Source of the DNA: Fictibacillus macauensis ZFHKF-1
GTDB taxonomy: Bacteria > Bacillota > Bacilli > Bacillales > Fictibacillaceae
Direction of reading: 5' to 3'
Length of the DNA stretch: 64,000 nt
NCBI RefSeq assembly: GCF_000269865.1
Contig: NZ_AKKV01000024.1
Coordinates: forward strand, 280,681 to 344,680
Shown: positions 52,110 through 60,498 of the stretch, in pieces
Layout of the letters: each line of letters opens with the position of its first letter
How positions within the stretch are numbered: the stretch's first letter is position 1
Notes under the pieces: generated by a model
Told to the model about the DNA's origin: nothing
The model's database searches: none
Seen by the model: the letters and a program-made list of their open reading frames with translations, nothing else
Program-made: the position numbers and the translations under genes

Positions 52110-52289
52110 TTATTTTTCTTTATGTGGCTTCCCGTCTTCTTGAATCGGATCCGGCTGCTTGCCACTTTTTCGTATTTCTTTATTCGTTTCCATATTTTCC
52201 ATGATTTTCCCGTGTTCTTTCATATCTTCATAAGATGGTGTCATCGAGCTGTTTTCCGGTTTATCAATGTAATCTTGTTCTCTTGACAT
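52110..52289 (-). CDS. Small hydrophilic protein (59 aa)
   Basis: ATG 52289 follows AAGAGGTGAA. The product starts MSREQDYIDKPENSSMTPSY and ends GKPHKEK; it is highly charged, lacks hydrophobic segments and is probably disordered. The SSMTPSYE pattern looks like a short conserved Bacillus protein, but I cannot name it. It is followed by its own strong terminator. Confidence 0.65.
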   Translation of the reverse strand: MSREQDYIDKPENSSMTPSYEDMKEHGKIMENMETNKEIRKSGKQPDPIQEDGKPHKEK

Positions 52290-52337
52290 AGCTTTTCACC
52301 TCTTAGTTAGACTTTCCCCTTATTTACCATTTCTAAA

Positions 52338-52886
52338 CTAGTGTATGATCTTCAATTCATTAATAGGCCAATACCGTAAATTCACTTTACCAACAATGCG
52401 ATCGGTATTCACTAGACCGAGCAGACGACTATCCGTACTATGAAGGCGATTGTCTCCCATCACAAAAACTTTTCCCTTAGGAATTTTCGCATAACCTGTT
52501 ATTTCTTTTAATGTAAAATCCCCTGTGAAGCTTCCACTTAATATATTTTTTCGGTATTTCTCCAGGAATGGTTCTTTTACCTTCTTCCCATTTACATAGA
52601 GCTCATCATTTTTATATACAATCGAATCACCAGGCACCCCGATCACTCGTTTAATATAATCTTCATTCTTATTTGCATGGAAAACCACTAAATCAAACCG
52701 CTTTGGATTTGAAAAAAGGTAACTAACTTTATTAATGATTAAGCGATTTCCATTTTCAATAGCTGGCATCATTGATTGACCGTAAACAACATATTGTTCA
52801 AACAAAAACTTTTTTATAATAATGGCTAGAATAAGGGCAATTCCAATCGCTTTTATCCAATCCCATATTTGATTTTTGGAACGCAT
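52338..52886 (-). CDS. lepB: Type I signal peptidase
   Basis: 182 residues, Gram-positive SipS type. One N-terminal membrane anchor (IKAIGIALILAIIIKKFLF), nucleophile in YGQSMMPAI (Ser ~37), general base in DYIKRVIGVPGD (Lys ~77) and GKVFVMGDNRLHSTDSR (~140). It cleaves secretory signal peptides outside the membrane. ATG 52886 is taken because AGAAGGAAGTGA lies upstream; the frame extends 18 codons without a site. Confidence 0.93.
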   Translation of the reverse strand: MRSKNQIWDWIKAIGIALILAIIIKKFLFEQYVVYGQSMMPAIENGNRLIINKVSYLFSNPKRFDLVVFHANKNEDYIKRVIGVPGDSIVYKNDELYVNGKKVKEPFLEKYRKNILSGSFTGDFTLKEITGYAKIPKGKVFVMGDNRLHSTDSRLLGLVNTDRIVGKVNLRYWPINELKIIH

Positions 52887-53002
52887 CCCTTCACTTCCTT
52901 CTAGATAGCATATTAGTATCAATGTACCACTATCATACAATATTATTCAATCTTTTCATTGTCTCATCTAAAAGTTGCCAGTCCCAATTCTGCTTCTTTG
53001 GT

Positions 53003-53042
53003 AAAAAAAAACGCATCCTATAGGCTAGGAATGCGTTTTTTT
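53003..53042 (-). terminator. Terminator of prkA
   Basis: AACGCAT and ATGCGTT with inner CCTA/TAGG pairs; T-run on the minus strand. Confidence 0.85.
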
Positions 53043-53045
53043 CAG

Positions 53046-54941
53046 TCATCGGTTTAATAGACTGCCTACATACCTTAGAAGTTCATTTGCAGAGGTTGAG
53101 TTGTAGCCATGTTCGTCTACGAGTCGAGCAATAACTTCATTTACTTTTTTCAACTGTGCTTCATCTGGTGTTTTTGAGGATGTGGTAATTTTGACAACGT
53201 CTTTCAAGTCAGCAAATAGTTTCTTTTGAATCGCCTCACGTAATCGTTCATGTGAGTTATAATCGAATTTCTTTCCTTTGCGCGCATAAGCCGAAATTCG
53301 AATGAGTATTTCTTCACGAAATGCCTTTTTCGCATTTTCAGAAATACCAATTTGTTCTTCAATAGAGCGCATTAATTTTTCATCCGGACTCATTTCCTCG
53401 CCCGTTAACGGATCACGTAGTTTATTTTTATTACAATACGCTTCTACGTTATCTAAATAATTATCCATCAGCGTTTTCGCTGACTCCTCATACGAATAGA
53501 CAAAAGCCTTTTGTACTTCTTTCTTAGCGATATCATCATATTCTTTCCGAGCAAGTGAGATAAAATTAATATAACGCTCTTTGTCTTCTTTCGAAATGGA
53601 AGCATGGTGATCGAGTCCATCTTTCATCGATCGCAATACATCTAGTGCATTTATTGAAGGCACTTCTTTACGTATGATGGCAGATGAAATTCTATTAATA
53701 ACATAACGCGGATCAATTCCGCTCATGCCCTCATCAGCAAATTCTTTTTGCAGTTCTTCTAAATCAATATGGTTATACCCTTCTACCACTTCACCATCAT
53801 ATAGTCTCATCTTCTTGATTAGATCCATGCCTTGTTTCTTTGAATCTTTAAACCGAGTTAACACTGAGAAAATGGCAGCTACGCGCAAGGCATGTGGCGC
53901 AATATGAACGTGAGCCATATCACTATCTGAAATCATTTTTTCATAAATCCGTTCTTCCTCTGAAACACGTAAATTATAAGGAACGCCCATTACAATAATC
54001 CGTGAATGCAACGCCTCATTCTTTTTATTAGCAATAAAGGAACGATATTCTGATTCATTGGTATGGGCTACAATAAGCTCATCGGCTGAAATAAGCGCAA
54101 AGCGTCCTGCTTTAAAATTTCCTTCTTGCGTAAGTGATAATAAATGCCATAAAAACTTCTCATCGCATTTAAGCATTTCCTGAAACTCCATCATTCCACG
54201 ATTAGCTTTATTTAGTTCTCCATCAAAACGATAGGCACGCGGATCTGATTCAGAGCCGTATTCTGCAATCGTTGAAAAATCAATACTGCCTGTTAAATCT
54301 GCAATATCCTGAGATTTTGGATCAGACGGGCTAAATGTCCCAATACCTGTTCGTTTATCTTCCGAAAAGAAAATCCGTTCAACCATAACATCTTCAATAC
54401 AATGGTCGTACTCTTTTGCTAAACGCATCGTATTTAGTGGTGATAAACTTCCTTCAATGCGAATCCCAAAATCTTCGTAAAAGTCTTTACGTAAATGATG
54501 AGGAATAAGATGTAACGGATCTTCATGCATTGGACAACCTTTAATAGCATAAACAGCCCCAGCATCCGTTTTCGAATAATCTTCTAAGCCACGCTTTAAC
54601 ATCGTAACAATGGTTGACTTACCTCCAGAAACAGGTCCCATTAATAAAAGAATACGCTTCCTAACGTCCAGACGCTTTGCTGCCGGATGAAAATATTCTT
54701 CTACGAGCCGCTCAACTGAGTCCTCTAAACCAAAAATTTGCTGATTAAAAAACTTATAGCGTTTTACGCCATTTACTTCCTCAATACCAGCATCTTTAAT
54801 CATATTGTAGACTCGAGAGTGAGCAGACTGCGCGACATATGGACGTTCTTTCAAAATCTCAAGGTATTCTCCGAAGGTACCCTCCCAGGCAAGCCGCCTT
54901 TCTTCTTCACGGTGCGATTGGATCTTCCCTAAAATATCCAT
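53046..54941 (-). CDS. prkA: PrkA serine protein kinase
   Basis: 631 residues, the B. subtilis PrkA length. An AAA+-like N-terminal part carries GPVSGGKSTIVTMLKRG (~108) and AIKGCPMHEDPLHLIP (~140); the C-terminal PrkA domain has FVYSYEESAKTLMDNYLDNV (~475). In Bacillus it is a sporulation-related kinase/AAA protein (Lon-type activity has also been proposed), working with YhbH and SpoVR. ATG 54941 follows AAGGGGG. The upstream gap of ~260 bases should carry a sporulation promoter, which I could not assign. Confidence 0.96.
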   Translation of the reverse strand: MDILGKIQSHREEERRLAWEGTFGEYLEILKERPYVAQSAHSRVYNMIKDAGIEEVNGVKRYKFFNQQIFGLEDSVERLVEEYFHPAAKRLDVRKRILLLMGPVSGGKSTIVTMLKRGLEDYSKTDAGAVYAIKGCPMHEDPLHLIPHHLRKDFYEDFGIRIEGSLSPLNTMRLAKEYDHCIEDVMVERIFFSEDKRTGIGTFSPSDPKSQDIADLTGSIDFSTIAEYGSESDPRAYRFDGELNKANRGMMEFQEMLKCDEKFLWHLLSLTQEGNFKAGRFALISADELIVAHTNESEYRSFIANKKNEALHSRIIVMGVPYNLRVSEEERIYEKMISDSDMAHVHIAPHALRVAAIFSVLTRFKDSKKQGMDLIKKMRLYDGEVVEGYNHIDLEELQKEFADEGMSGIDPRYVINRISSAIIRKEVPSINALDVLRSMKDGLDHHASISKEDKERYINFISLARKEYDDIAKKEVQKAFVYSYEESAKTLMDNYLDNVEAYCNKNKLRDPLTGEEMSPDEKLMRSIEEQIGISENAKKAFREEILIRISAYARKGKKFDYNSHERLREAIQKKLFADLKDVVKITTSSKTPDEAQLKKVNEVIARLVDEHGYNSTSANELLRYVGSLLNR

Positions 54942-55202
54942 GTGGACCCCCTTGCTTAAGTTTTGCATCCTTCGTTAGTTAATCTACTCTATGCGAGGAT
55001 GTCCGCAATCATTCAAACTGTTTTTTCTCCATCCTCACCATGCACGTTCCAATGAACGGTACACTTTATAACTATGCGGTGTCCTCACGATTTATCTAGA
55101 AATATTTAAACAACTTCTCAAGTTTCAGTTGCTTGAAAAACAAATAGTTCGCTATAATAAAGAAAAGATGGAAATATTGTCCGAAATAAAGGAGGATCTC
55201 TC

Positions 55203-55292
55203 ATGAGTTTTATCCTAATTCTCGCTGTTATGCTTACATTCTTAACAGCCATCTTTACAGCTGGATACAATGACAATCCAGGCGCCAAGTAA
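55203..55292 (+). CDS. Small membrane peptide (29 aa)
   Basis: AAAGGAGGATCTCTC precedes ATG 55203. The peptide MSFILILAVMLTFLTAIFTA plus a short polar tail is a single-span membrane peptide. TATAAT lies at 55153-55158 with TTGCTT 18 bases upstream, and a strong terminator follows, so it is a complete transcription unit. Function unknown; divergent from prkA. Confidence 0.65.
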   Translation: MSFILILAVMLTFLTAIFTAGYNDNPGAK

Positions 55293-55301
55293 ATAACACA
55301 T

Positions 55302-55340
55302 AAAAAAACGCCCTGTATGAATCATACAGGACGTTTTTTT
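55302..55340. terminator. Bidirectional terminator
   Basis: CGCCCTGTATG and CATACAGGACG pair over a 3-base loop, flanked by A7 and T7. Confidence 0.92.
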
Positions 55341-55341
55341 G

Positions 55342-55815
55342 CTATTTTAAATGTAAAAACTGTTGTTGACGAAGAGCCTCATATACTAAAATGGCAGCGG
55401 TATTTGATAAATTCAAAGAACGAATATGCTCTGTCATCGGCAAGCGGAAGCATCGTTCTTGGTGCGCTTCCATCACTTCATCTGGAAGGCCTGTCGTTTC
55501 ACGTCCAAAAACAAAAAAATGATCCCGCTCGACATCACTATAATCCATGTCTGTATAACGCTTCGTACCAAATTTCGTTATAAAATAAAATAACCCTTGA
55601 TCATACTTAGCAAACAGCTCATCTAAAGAATCATAATAATGTATATCAACATGTTCCCAATAATCTAGTCCGGCACGCTTTAATTGTTTATCGTCCGTTG
55701 AAAATCCAAGTGGTCGAATTAAATGAAGCGACGTATCCGTTCCAGCGCACGTACGTGCAATATTTCCAGTATTCGCTGGAATGAGTGGTTGATAAAGAAC
55801 TACATGTAAACCCAT
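55342..55815 (-). CDS. trmL: tRNA (cytidine/uridine-34 2'-O)-methyltransferase
   Basis: 157 residues of SPOUT/TrmL fold: LYQPLIPANTGNIARTCAGT (~7-26), the knot FGRETTGLPDEVMEAH (~100) and RSLNLSNTAAILVYEALRQ (~133). It methylates the wobble ribose of tRNA-Leu isoacceptors. Formerly CspR in Bacillus. TGAGGTGAAG precedes the ATG. Confidence 0.95.
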   Translation of the reverse strand: MGLHVVLYQPLIPANTGNIARTCAGTDTSLHLIRPLGFSTDDKQLKRAGLDYWEHVDIHYYDSLDELFAKYDQGLFYFITKFGTKRYTDMDYSDVERDHFFVFGRETTGLPDEVMEAHQERCFRLPMTEHIRSLNLSNTAAILVYEALRQQQFLHLK

Positions 55816-55896
55816 ATCTTCACCTCAAATGCTTATTCCTATCTTCATTATAGCATTGTACACTATTACTATGAAAAAAAGGAACGCTTAAGGTGT

Positions 55897-56784
55897 TTAT
55901 AACAAATGGAAAAATTTATACTTAATGTTTGGGGTATAGGCGGTAGAATCTTCATAACGCCAATAGCGCATTCGACAGTTAACAGAGTGGGCATTGACGA
56001 GTGGCTCTCCTGCAGAATCTTTTCCCGTAACGATTGCCGTATGTTCCCATGTGCCATCTCCGTCGAAATCATAGCAAATCACATCCCCTGGTAAAAGGTG
56101 TTGAGCAGACGTTACTTCCCTTGCCTGCAAGATCCCTTCCCCACCGCTTAAGTACCAGCGCATCGCATTGGCTACCGTCCAACTATAGCTCCAATTATCT
56201 TGCGTAAACCACCAGCCCTTTGAGCGACTATTCGTGTGAGCCATTGGGATGCCACCTGCATAAATGCATTGTGAAATATAGTTTGTACAATTTACATCAA
56301 AGTTACGAAAAGCTGGATTTGCTTCGTTCCACCATGTTTCTGCATAACGCACCGCTGCTAAGCGATCATAAACCCCTTTTGTACCTTCTAATGCTTTTCC
56401 TTCTCGCTCAATTTTCGTAGCTTCTTTCAATGTTCCTTCCGGATATAAGCAAAAGTCCTCCATCATCTCATTCTCTTGAAAAAAAGCGCGTCGCTCCTGA
56501 ATCCATTCCTCTACATAAAAATCAAAGCCATGCTTAATTAAATGACTAAAGTGAACATTGTAATCTACTTGACATCGCTCATCACTAAGCTCCTCATGAC
56601 GAAGAACCCGCGCTTCTACATTAGTATTAACAAGCACCGCATTTCTTTCATGTAACACACGTTTTTTTCTTGTCATACATGCTCGTTCCTCAACAGGGAG
56701 CGCCACACTATCCGTCCATGACTCATTAACCATCCAATCGGTTAATTGTTTAATATATGCTTCTAAATTGTCTTTCCACTTCAT
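55897..56784 (-). CDS. yhbB: YhbB, putative amidase-domain protein
   Basis: 295 residues. The C-terminal amidase_6 domain (~130-285) has the Cys in FDVNCTNYISQCIYAGG, then SRSKGWWFTQDNWSYSWTVA, GDVICYDFDGDGTWEHTAIV with the His, and NAHSVNCRMRYW. The N-terminal half is helical and charged. No signal peptide, so the substrate may be spore or intracellular wall material. ATG 56784 follows CGGAGGTG; a 61-codon upstream extension is not supported. Confidence 0.87.
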   Translation of the reverse strand: MKWKDNLEAYIKQLTDWMVNESWTDSVALPVEERACMTRKKRVLHERNAVLVNTNVEARVLRHEELSDERCQVDYNVHFSHLIKHGFDFYVEEWIQERRAFFQENEMMEDFCLYPEGTLKEATKIEREGKALEGTKGVYDRLAAVRYAETWWNEANPAFRNFDVNCTNYISQCIYAGGIPMAHTNSRSKGWWFTQDNWSYSWTVANAMRWYLSGGEGILQAREVTSAQHLLPGDVICYDFDGDGTWEHTAIVTGKDSAGEPLVNAHSVNCRMRYWRYEDSTAYTPNIKYKFFHLL

Positions 56785-56841
56785 ACAGCACCTCCGTCCT
56801 ACCAAAAAGTAACGCATTATTACTGTATGAAGTGTAGCTAC

Positions 56842-56868
56842 AAAAAAAGAACCGCTATAAGCGGTTCT
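56842..56868 (-). terminator. Terminator of ogt
   Basis: AGAACCGCT and AGCGGTTCT pair on the minus strand with a run of seven T. Confidence 0.88.
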
Positions 56869-56893
56869 CTCATAAACGATCCTCATTCCTTCG

Positions 56894-57433
56894 TTAAGAG
56901 GTAATGCGAATGCTATATTGTTGTTCGATTGAAAGCAGTTGTTCTTTTTTATCCAAGCCGCCTCCATAGCCTACGAGCGCACCATTACTTCCAACGACAC
57001 GATGACATGGAATAATAATTGGCACAGGATTTTTGTTATTTGCACTTCCTACTGCGCGAACAGCTTTTGGTGCTCCAATGGCACGAGCAATATCTTTGTA
57101 TGAGCATGTTGTACCATATGGAATGTTCTGTAGCTCCTGCCATACTTTCATTTGAAACGGTGTTCCGTATAGATCAAGTGGAATCAAGAATTCTTTTCTC
57201 GTTCCTCTAAAGTAGGCATCGAGCTGTGAAAGAACAGGCTCTAGCTTCTCTGGAGAATGTATTAATTCCCCATTCAAATAATGTTTCGACATCCAAGCTT
57301 GAAGGGATGGTTGGTTGTATTCTAGGCCTCCAAAATCTAGTCGGCACACCCCGGATTCGGTAGCGATCACAGTCAGAAGGCCAATCGGGCTTTCCATTTC
57401 CTCATAAAAGAGCGCTGTTTTTATCGTACACAT
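56894..57433 (-). CDS. ogt: Methylated-DNA-protein-cysteine methyltransferase
   Basis: 179 residues. Acceptor Cys in PIIIPCHRVVGSNGALVGYGGG (written here split: IPCHRVVG ~143), with the DNA-binding HTH SYKDIARAIGAPKAVRAVG (~110). N-terminal domain ESPIGLLTVIATESGVC. It removes O6-alkyl groups from guanine in a suicidal reaction. Separated from yhbB by a terminator. Confidence 0.94.
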   Translation of the reverse strand: MCTIKTALFYEEMESPIGLLTVIATESGVCRLDFGGLEYNQPSLQAWMSKHYLNGELIHSPEKLEPVLSQLDAYFRGTRKEFLIPLDLYGTPFQMKVWQELQNIPYGTTCSYKDIARAIGAPKAVRAVGSANNKNPVPIIIPCHRVVGSNGALVGYGGGLDKKEQLLSIEQQYSIRITS

Positions 57434-57494
57434 AAATATCCCTTCTTTTTCATTTCTTGTGTTCTATACTAACGGACATACCTAAAGATTGCGA

Positions 57495-58640
57495 TTAGGA
57501 AATTCCGTGATTTTCAAGCATTTGAAGCCCTTTATCGATTTCTACCAATACATTTCCATCCTTTTCTTGCTCTTTCGCAATATTTAACGATTGTAGTGAC
57601 AAAGGTCCCCCAATCTTACCGATTGCCCAAGCGGCAGTGCCACGTATAACAGGTCTTGGGTCCTCGTTCATAAGACGGATGAGCTTTGGAACAGCACTCT
57701 CTTCCTTATAATGAGCAAGAGCAATGATGGCATTGCGTTGTATGGGCTTTTTGCCTCGCCATGAGCCTGATACATGCCCAAATGAATCTTTAAATTCACG
57801 ATTGCTCATGAATAGCATGGGCTCTAATAACGGCTTAGCAAGCTCGGGATCAGGTTCCATTTCATCATGTAAATGAAAATCAATCCCTTTATTTTTCGGA
57901 CAAACGGTTTGACACGTATCACAGCCATACAGTCGATTTCCTAATTTTTCACGATAGCGGTCAGGAAGAAAATCTTTTGTTTGTGTTAAAAAGGCAATGC
58001 ATTTTCCTGAATCGAGCTGTCCACCTTGTACGAGTGCCCCTGTAGGACAAACCTCTACGCATTTGTTACACGTACCACATTGATCCGTAATAGGCTGATC
58101 GGGTGGCATAGAAACAGAGGTTACGAGTTCACCTAAATAGACATACGAGCCGAATTCTGGAGTAATAATGCTACAATTCTTTCCACTCCAGCCAATCCCC
58201 GCTCGTTCTGCAACGGCTCGATCGGAAAGCTCCCCTGTATCAACCATTGATTTAATCGAAATGCCAGGTACTTTTTCCTTTAAAAACTGTTCGAGTAATT
58301 GAAGCTTTTCTCGTAAAATATGATGATAATCCTTGCCCCATGACGCTCGACAAAAAATTCCGCGCCGTTGCCCTTTTACACTTCGTGGAGGATTTTTCAT
58401 CTTTGATGGGTATGCTAAAGCAATTGATATAATGGAAGCAGCCTCGCTTACAAGGAGTGCAGGAGTCGTTCGCTTTTCAATATCTGGTTCCTCAAAGCCT
58501 GACTGATAACCGAGCCGCTGCTGCTCATACAGTCTTGTCTTCAAGCTCGTAAAAACATCCGCTGAAGCAATACCAATTTTATCTATACCAATTGATTTAC
58601 TATATGCAATGAGTTCTTCTTTTAACTGGGCGCCTGTCAC
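57495..58640 (-). CDS. queG: Epoxyqueuosine reductase
   Basis: 381 residues. The cobalamin domain comes first, with the catalytic-Asp region SMVDTGELSDRAVAERAGIG (~133). Two 4Fe-4S clusters follow in CGTCNKCVEVCPTGAL (~188) and YGCDTCQTVCPKN (~240), then C-terminal HEAT-like repeats (AIIALAHYKEESAVPKLIRL, RGTAAWAIGKIGG). It makes queuosine from epoxyqueuosine in tRNA. GTG 58640 follows AAAGGAGG. Confidence 0.95.
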   Translation of the reverse strand: MTGAQLKEELIAYSKSIGIDKIGIASADVFTSLKTRLYEQQRLGYQSGFEEPDIEKRTTPALLVSEAASIISIALAYPSKMKNPPRSVKGQRRGIFCRASWGKDYHHILREKLQLLEQFLKEKVPGISIKSMVDTGELSDRAVAERAGIGWSGKNCSIITPEFGSYVYLGELVTSVSMPPDQPITDQCGTCNKCVEVCPTGALVQGGQLDSGKCIAFLTQTKDFLPDRYREKLGNRLYGCDTCQTVCPKNKGIDFHLHDEMEPDPELAKPLLEPMLFMSNREFKDSFGHVSGSWRGKKPIQRNAIIALAHYKEESAVPKLIRLMNEDPRPVIRGTAAWAIGKIGGPLSLQSLNIAKEQEKDGNVLVEIDKGLQMLENHGIS

Positions 58641-58718
58641 GTCTGTACCTCCTTTCCGCTTTTTCCTTATGTTCTATGGTACACTTTCATTAATTAACGT
58701 AGTAGGAAGGTGATTTTC

Positions 58719-59384
58719 TTGAACATTCAAATTGACTCTGTCATTTTAGAGCGTGTCCCTACATTTAAAGTAGGTGCAATCTTTTATCATAATACAGTGA
58801 TTGATCAGTCTCCGCAAATGCTAAGAGGTAGATTCCAACTCTTTCTAGAATCCTTAAAGCTAGATGCTCTCCAATACAGCGTTAGTGACCATGACGCCAT
58901 TAAAGAATGGCGTGGTGTTTTCAAACAGCTTCATATGGATCCTAGTCGGTATAAACCCTCTTCTGAGGCACTACTTAAGCGTATTTATAGTGGGAAAACA
59001 CTTGATTTTATGAATGGAGCTGTCGATCTAAATAACTTCTTTTCGCTACAATATTTACTCCCCATCGGCATTTACGATACTGATTGTTTATCCGGCGATA
59101 TTACGTTGACCCTTGGAAAAACAGGGGAAGCCTACGAAAGTTTAAACGGTCGTTTAATGAATATGGAGGGCCGCCTTCTTTCAAAAGATGCTAACGGTCC
59201 ATTCGGCAGTCCGATCGTTGATTCAAAACGCTCAGCTATTACTGCTGAAACAACAAATGCGCTCCAACTAATTTACTTGCGTCCATCCATGACCGATGAC
59301 GAAGCTCACCAGCTTCTCCAAGCGGTTCAAAAAATGTTTGTTCAAGTAAATGGTGGCTCCTCAACTTCACATATTATTGCGTAA
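58719..59384 (+). CDS. B3/B4 domain protein
   Basis: 221 residues matching the B3/B4 tRNA-binding/editing-like domain of PheRS beta in standalone form: FLESLKLDALQYSVSDHDAI, WRGVFKQLHMDPSRYKPSSE then ALLKRIYSG, DLNNFFSLQYLLPIGIYD, and SKDANGPFGSPIVDSKRSAI. Freestanding members are thought to act on mischarged tRNA or to sense uncharged tRNA, not proven. TTG 58719 is chosen because GGAAGGTGA lies 6-8 bases upstream. The stop codon overlaps the first bases of the dispersed repeat. Confidence 0.83.
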   Translation: MNIQIDSVILERVPTFKVGAIFYHNTVIDQSPQMLRGRFQLFLESLKLDALQYSVSDHDAIKEWRGVFKQLHMDPSRYKPSSEALLKRIYSGKTLDFMNGAVDLNNFFSLQYLLPIGIYDTDCLSGDITLTLGKTGEAYESLNGRLMNMEGRLLSKDANGPFGSPIVDSKRSAITAETTNALQLIYLRPSMTDDEAHQLLQAVQKMFVQVNGGSSTSHIIA

Positions 59385-59583
59385 AGAGACTGGGACACAA
59401 TACTTCCTCTGTTTCGTGGCTCCTGCGGGCGCATCGCATGCGCTTTGCGCTATGCCCTTTTCGCCATCATTGAAGAGTTTTTACGCTATTTCTTCTCATT
59501 TTTGAGTGCATTTACGAGATTATTTCTTCATTTTCTCTATTTTTCATCCCTTACCTACGTTATTGGAGGCAAATTATCTGGTC

Positions 59584-59751
59584 TGCGCGCGAATCAGGAA
59601 CTCCTGCGCGCGAACGGACCTGGTCTGCGCGCGAATCAAGGGCTCCTGCGCGCGAATGGACCTGGTCTGCGCGCGAATCAGGGGCTCCTGCGCGCGAACG
59701 GACCTGGTCTGCGCGCGAATCAAGGGCTCCTGCGCGCGAACGGACTATCCG
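59584..59751. repeat. Eight-unit 21-bp TGCGCGCGAA tandem array
   Basis: TGCGCGCGAA begins at 59584, 59605, 59626, 59647, 59668, 59689, 59710 and 59731, always 21 bases apart. Units alternate between an A type (TCARGGRCTCC after the core) and a B type (YGGACCTGGTC), so the long period is 42. The GC-rich core is conspicuous in AT-rich surroundings. Confidence 0.95.
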
Positions 59752-59828
59752 CACTCGTATATTTTTTGATGCATTTAATGGCTGCTTATATACGCAAGAC
59801 CATCTAAGATCAAACGAACGAGCGGCAT

Positions 59829-59871
59829 AAAAAATGGCTTCATCACCGAAACGGATGATGAAGCCATTTTT
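59829..59871. terminator. Strong hairpin inside repeat element copy 2
   Basis: ATGGCTTCATC pairs with GATGATGAAGCCAT with A and T runs on the flanks, identical in sequence to the hairpin of copy 1. It could terminate the upstream B3/B4 gene. Confidence 0.75.
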
Positions 59872-59987
59872 GTGCTAAGGCTGTTTATGTCCCAGCCTCT
59901 TTCCTTAGCTTCTGTGCTGCTAGTAGAATTAATGACACTTACTATTTGGACTAACTGCTTGCCGATTTCTTTAATTAACCCCTAAAT

Positions 59988-60170
59988 CAAAAGAACAACA
60001 AAAACACGCACAATACCAATTAACGTTTCATCACACCAGACTGATATAATAACGTCAACATTTTTAAACATTTGTTTAATTTTATGTATATCTTTAAAAG
60101 AGTAAATTATCCCCAACTTTATGAACACATTCACATCTTCTTCAACACGTACTTCTTGGTGACTTGGATC
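59988..60170 (-). pseudogene. Remnant of a GNAT acetyltransferase-like gene
   Basis: The minus frame from 60170 reads VNVFIKLGIIYSFKDIHKIK, then NVDVIISVWCDETLIGIVRV and stops. This matches the first half of a small GNAT protein (DVF..SGI.....DI..I..M...ADVIV.AW...LIG..R) and lacks the acetyl-CoA-binding half. No start codon or ribosome site is present. Confidence 0.4.
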
Positions 60171-60216
60171 AGCGCGTAAATCCCATCCTTTCGTTAATCC
60201 TTGATGGGTTTTTACT

Positions 60217-60257
60217 AAAAAAAGCGGCGAGCTTCATTAAAAACGAAGCTCACCGCT
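60217..60257 (-). terminator. Orphan terminator-like hairpin
   Basis: AGCGGTGAGCTTC pairs with GAAGCTCGCCGCT on the minus strand with seven T after it. No gene ends here on that strand, so it is probably left from a deleted gene. Confidence 0.6.
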
Positions 60258-60403
60258 AAAACCTACAACTGCCTTACTTCATATATAGCGCTTTCTACGA
60301 AAAATATGACAACCATTCTAAAATTTTATCTAAACCTTTAGCTGTTCCTTCTAGGCCCACTGTGTTATACTTAATATAACAACATACGAACGGTTTTTTG
60401 GGA

Positions 60404-60498
60404 GGAGCCTGTCACCTTAGGATATCTATGTCCTTTGGTTGACAGGCTCTTTTTGTGTTTTCTAAAAAGAGTCGCGGTCACAAGCCGGGCTCTTTTTT
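60404..60498 (+). promoter_or_regulatory. Two tandem terminator-like hairpins in the antiporter leader
   Basis: Hairpin 1 (60404-60455): GAGCCTGTCA pairs with TGACAGGCTC around an inner CC..GGA/TCC..GG helix and is followed by TTTTTGTG. Hairpin 2 (60464-60498): AAAAAGAG pairs with CTCTTTTTT with GCGG/CCG-type pairs inside. Both lie between a TATACT box (60366) and the antiporter ATG (60581), so they are in its 5' leader. A conditional attenuator is the likely reading; no known riboswitch consensus was recognised. Confidence 0.5.

Larger units (their letters stand above)
59383..59902. repeat. Dispersed 0.5-kb repeat element, copy 2
   Basis: The ends are inverted repeats: AAAGAGACTGGGACACAA (59383-59400) against the complement of TTATGTCCCAGCCTCTTT (59885-59902), differing at 2 of 18 positions. 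Between them lie the blocks shared with copy 1 (13561-14047), the GCGCGC array and the hairpin. The element begins inside the stop codon of the B3/B4 gene, so it serves as that gene's 3' end. It encodes no transposase. Open frames through it are Leu-Arg-Ala-Asn type translations of the repeat and should not be annotated. Confidence 0.8.

Noticed and set aside
59584..59751. CRISPR array
   Set aside because: Units are contiguous with no unique spacers, the conserved core is only ~10 bp, and no cas genes are present.
59445..59807. Open frames with Leu-Arg-Ala-Asn or Cys-Ala-Arg repeats
   Set aside because: They arise because the 21-bp repeat is a multiple of three and stop-free in several frames on both strands; no ribosome site, and copy 1 of the element does not keep the frame.
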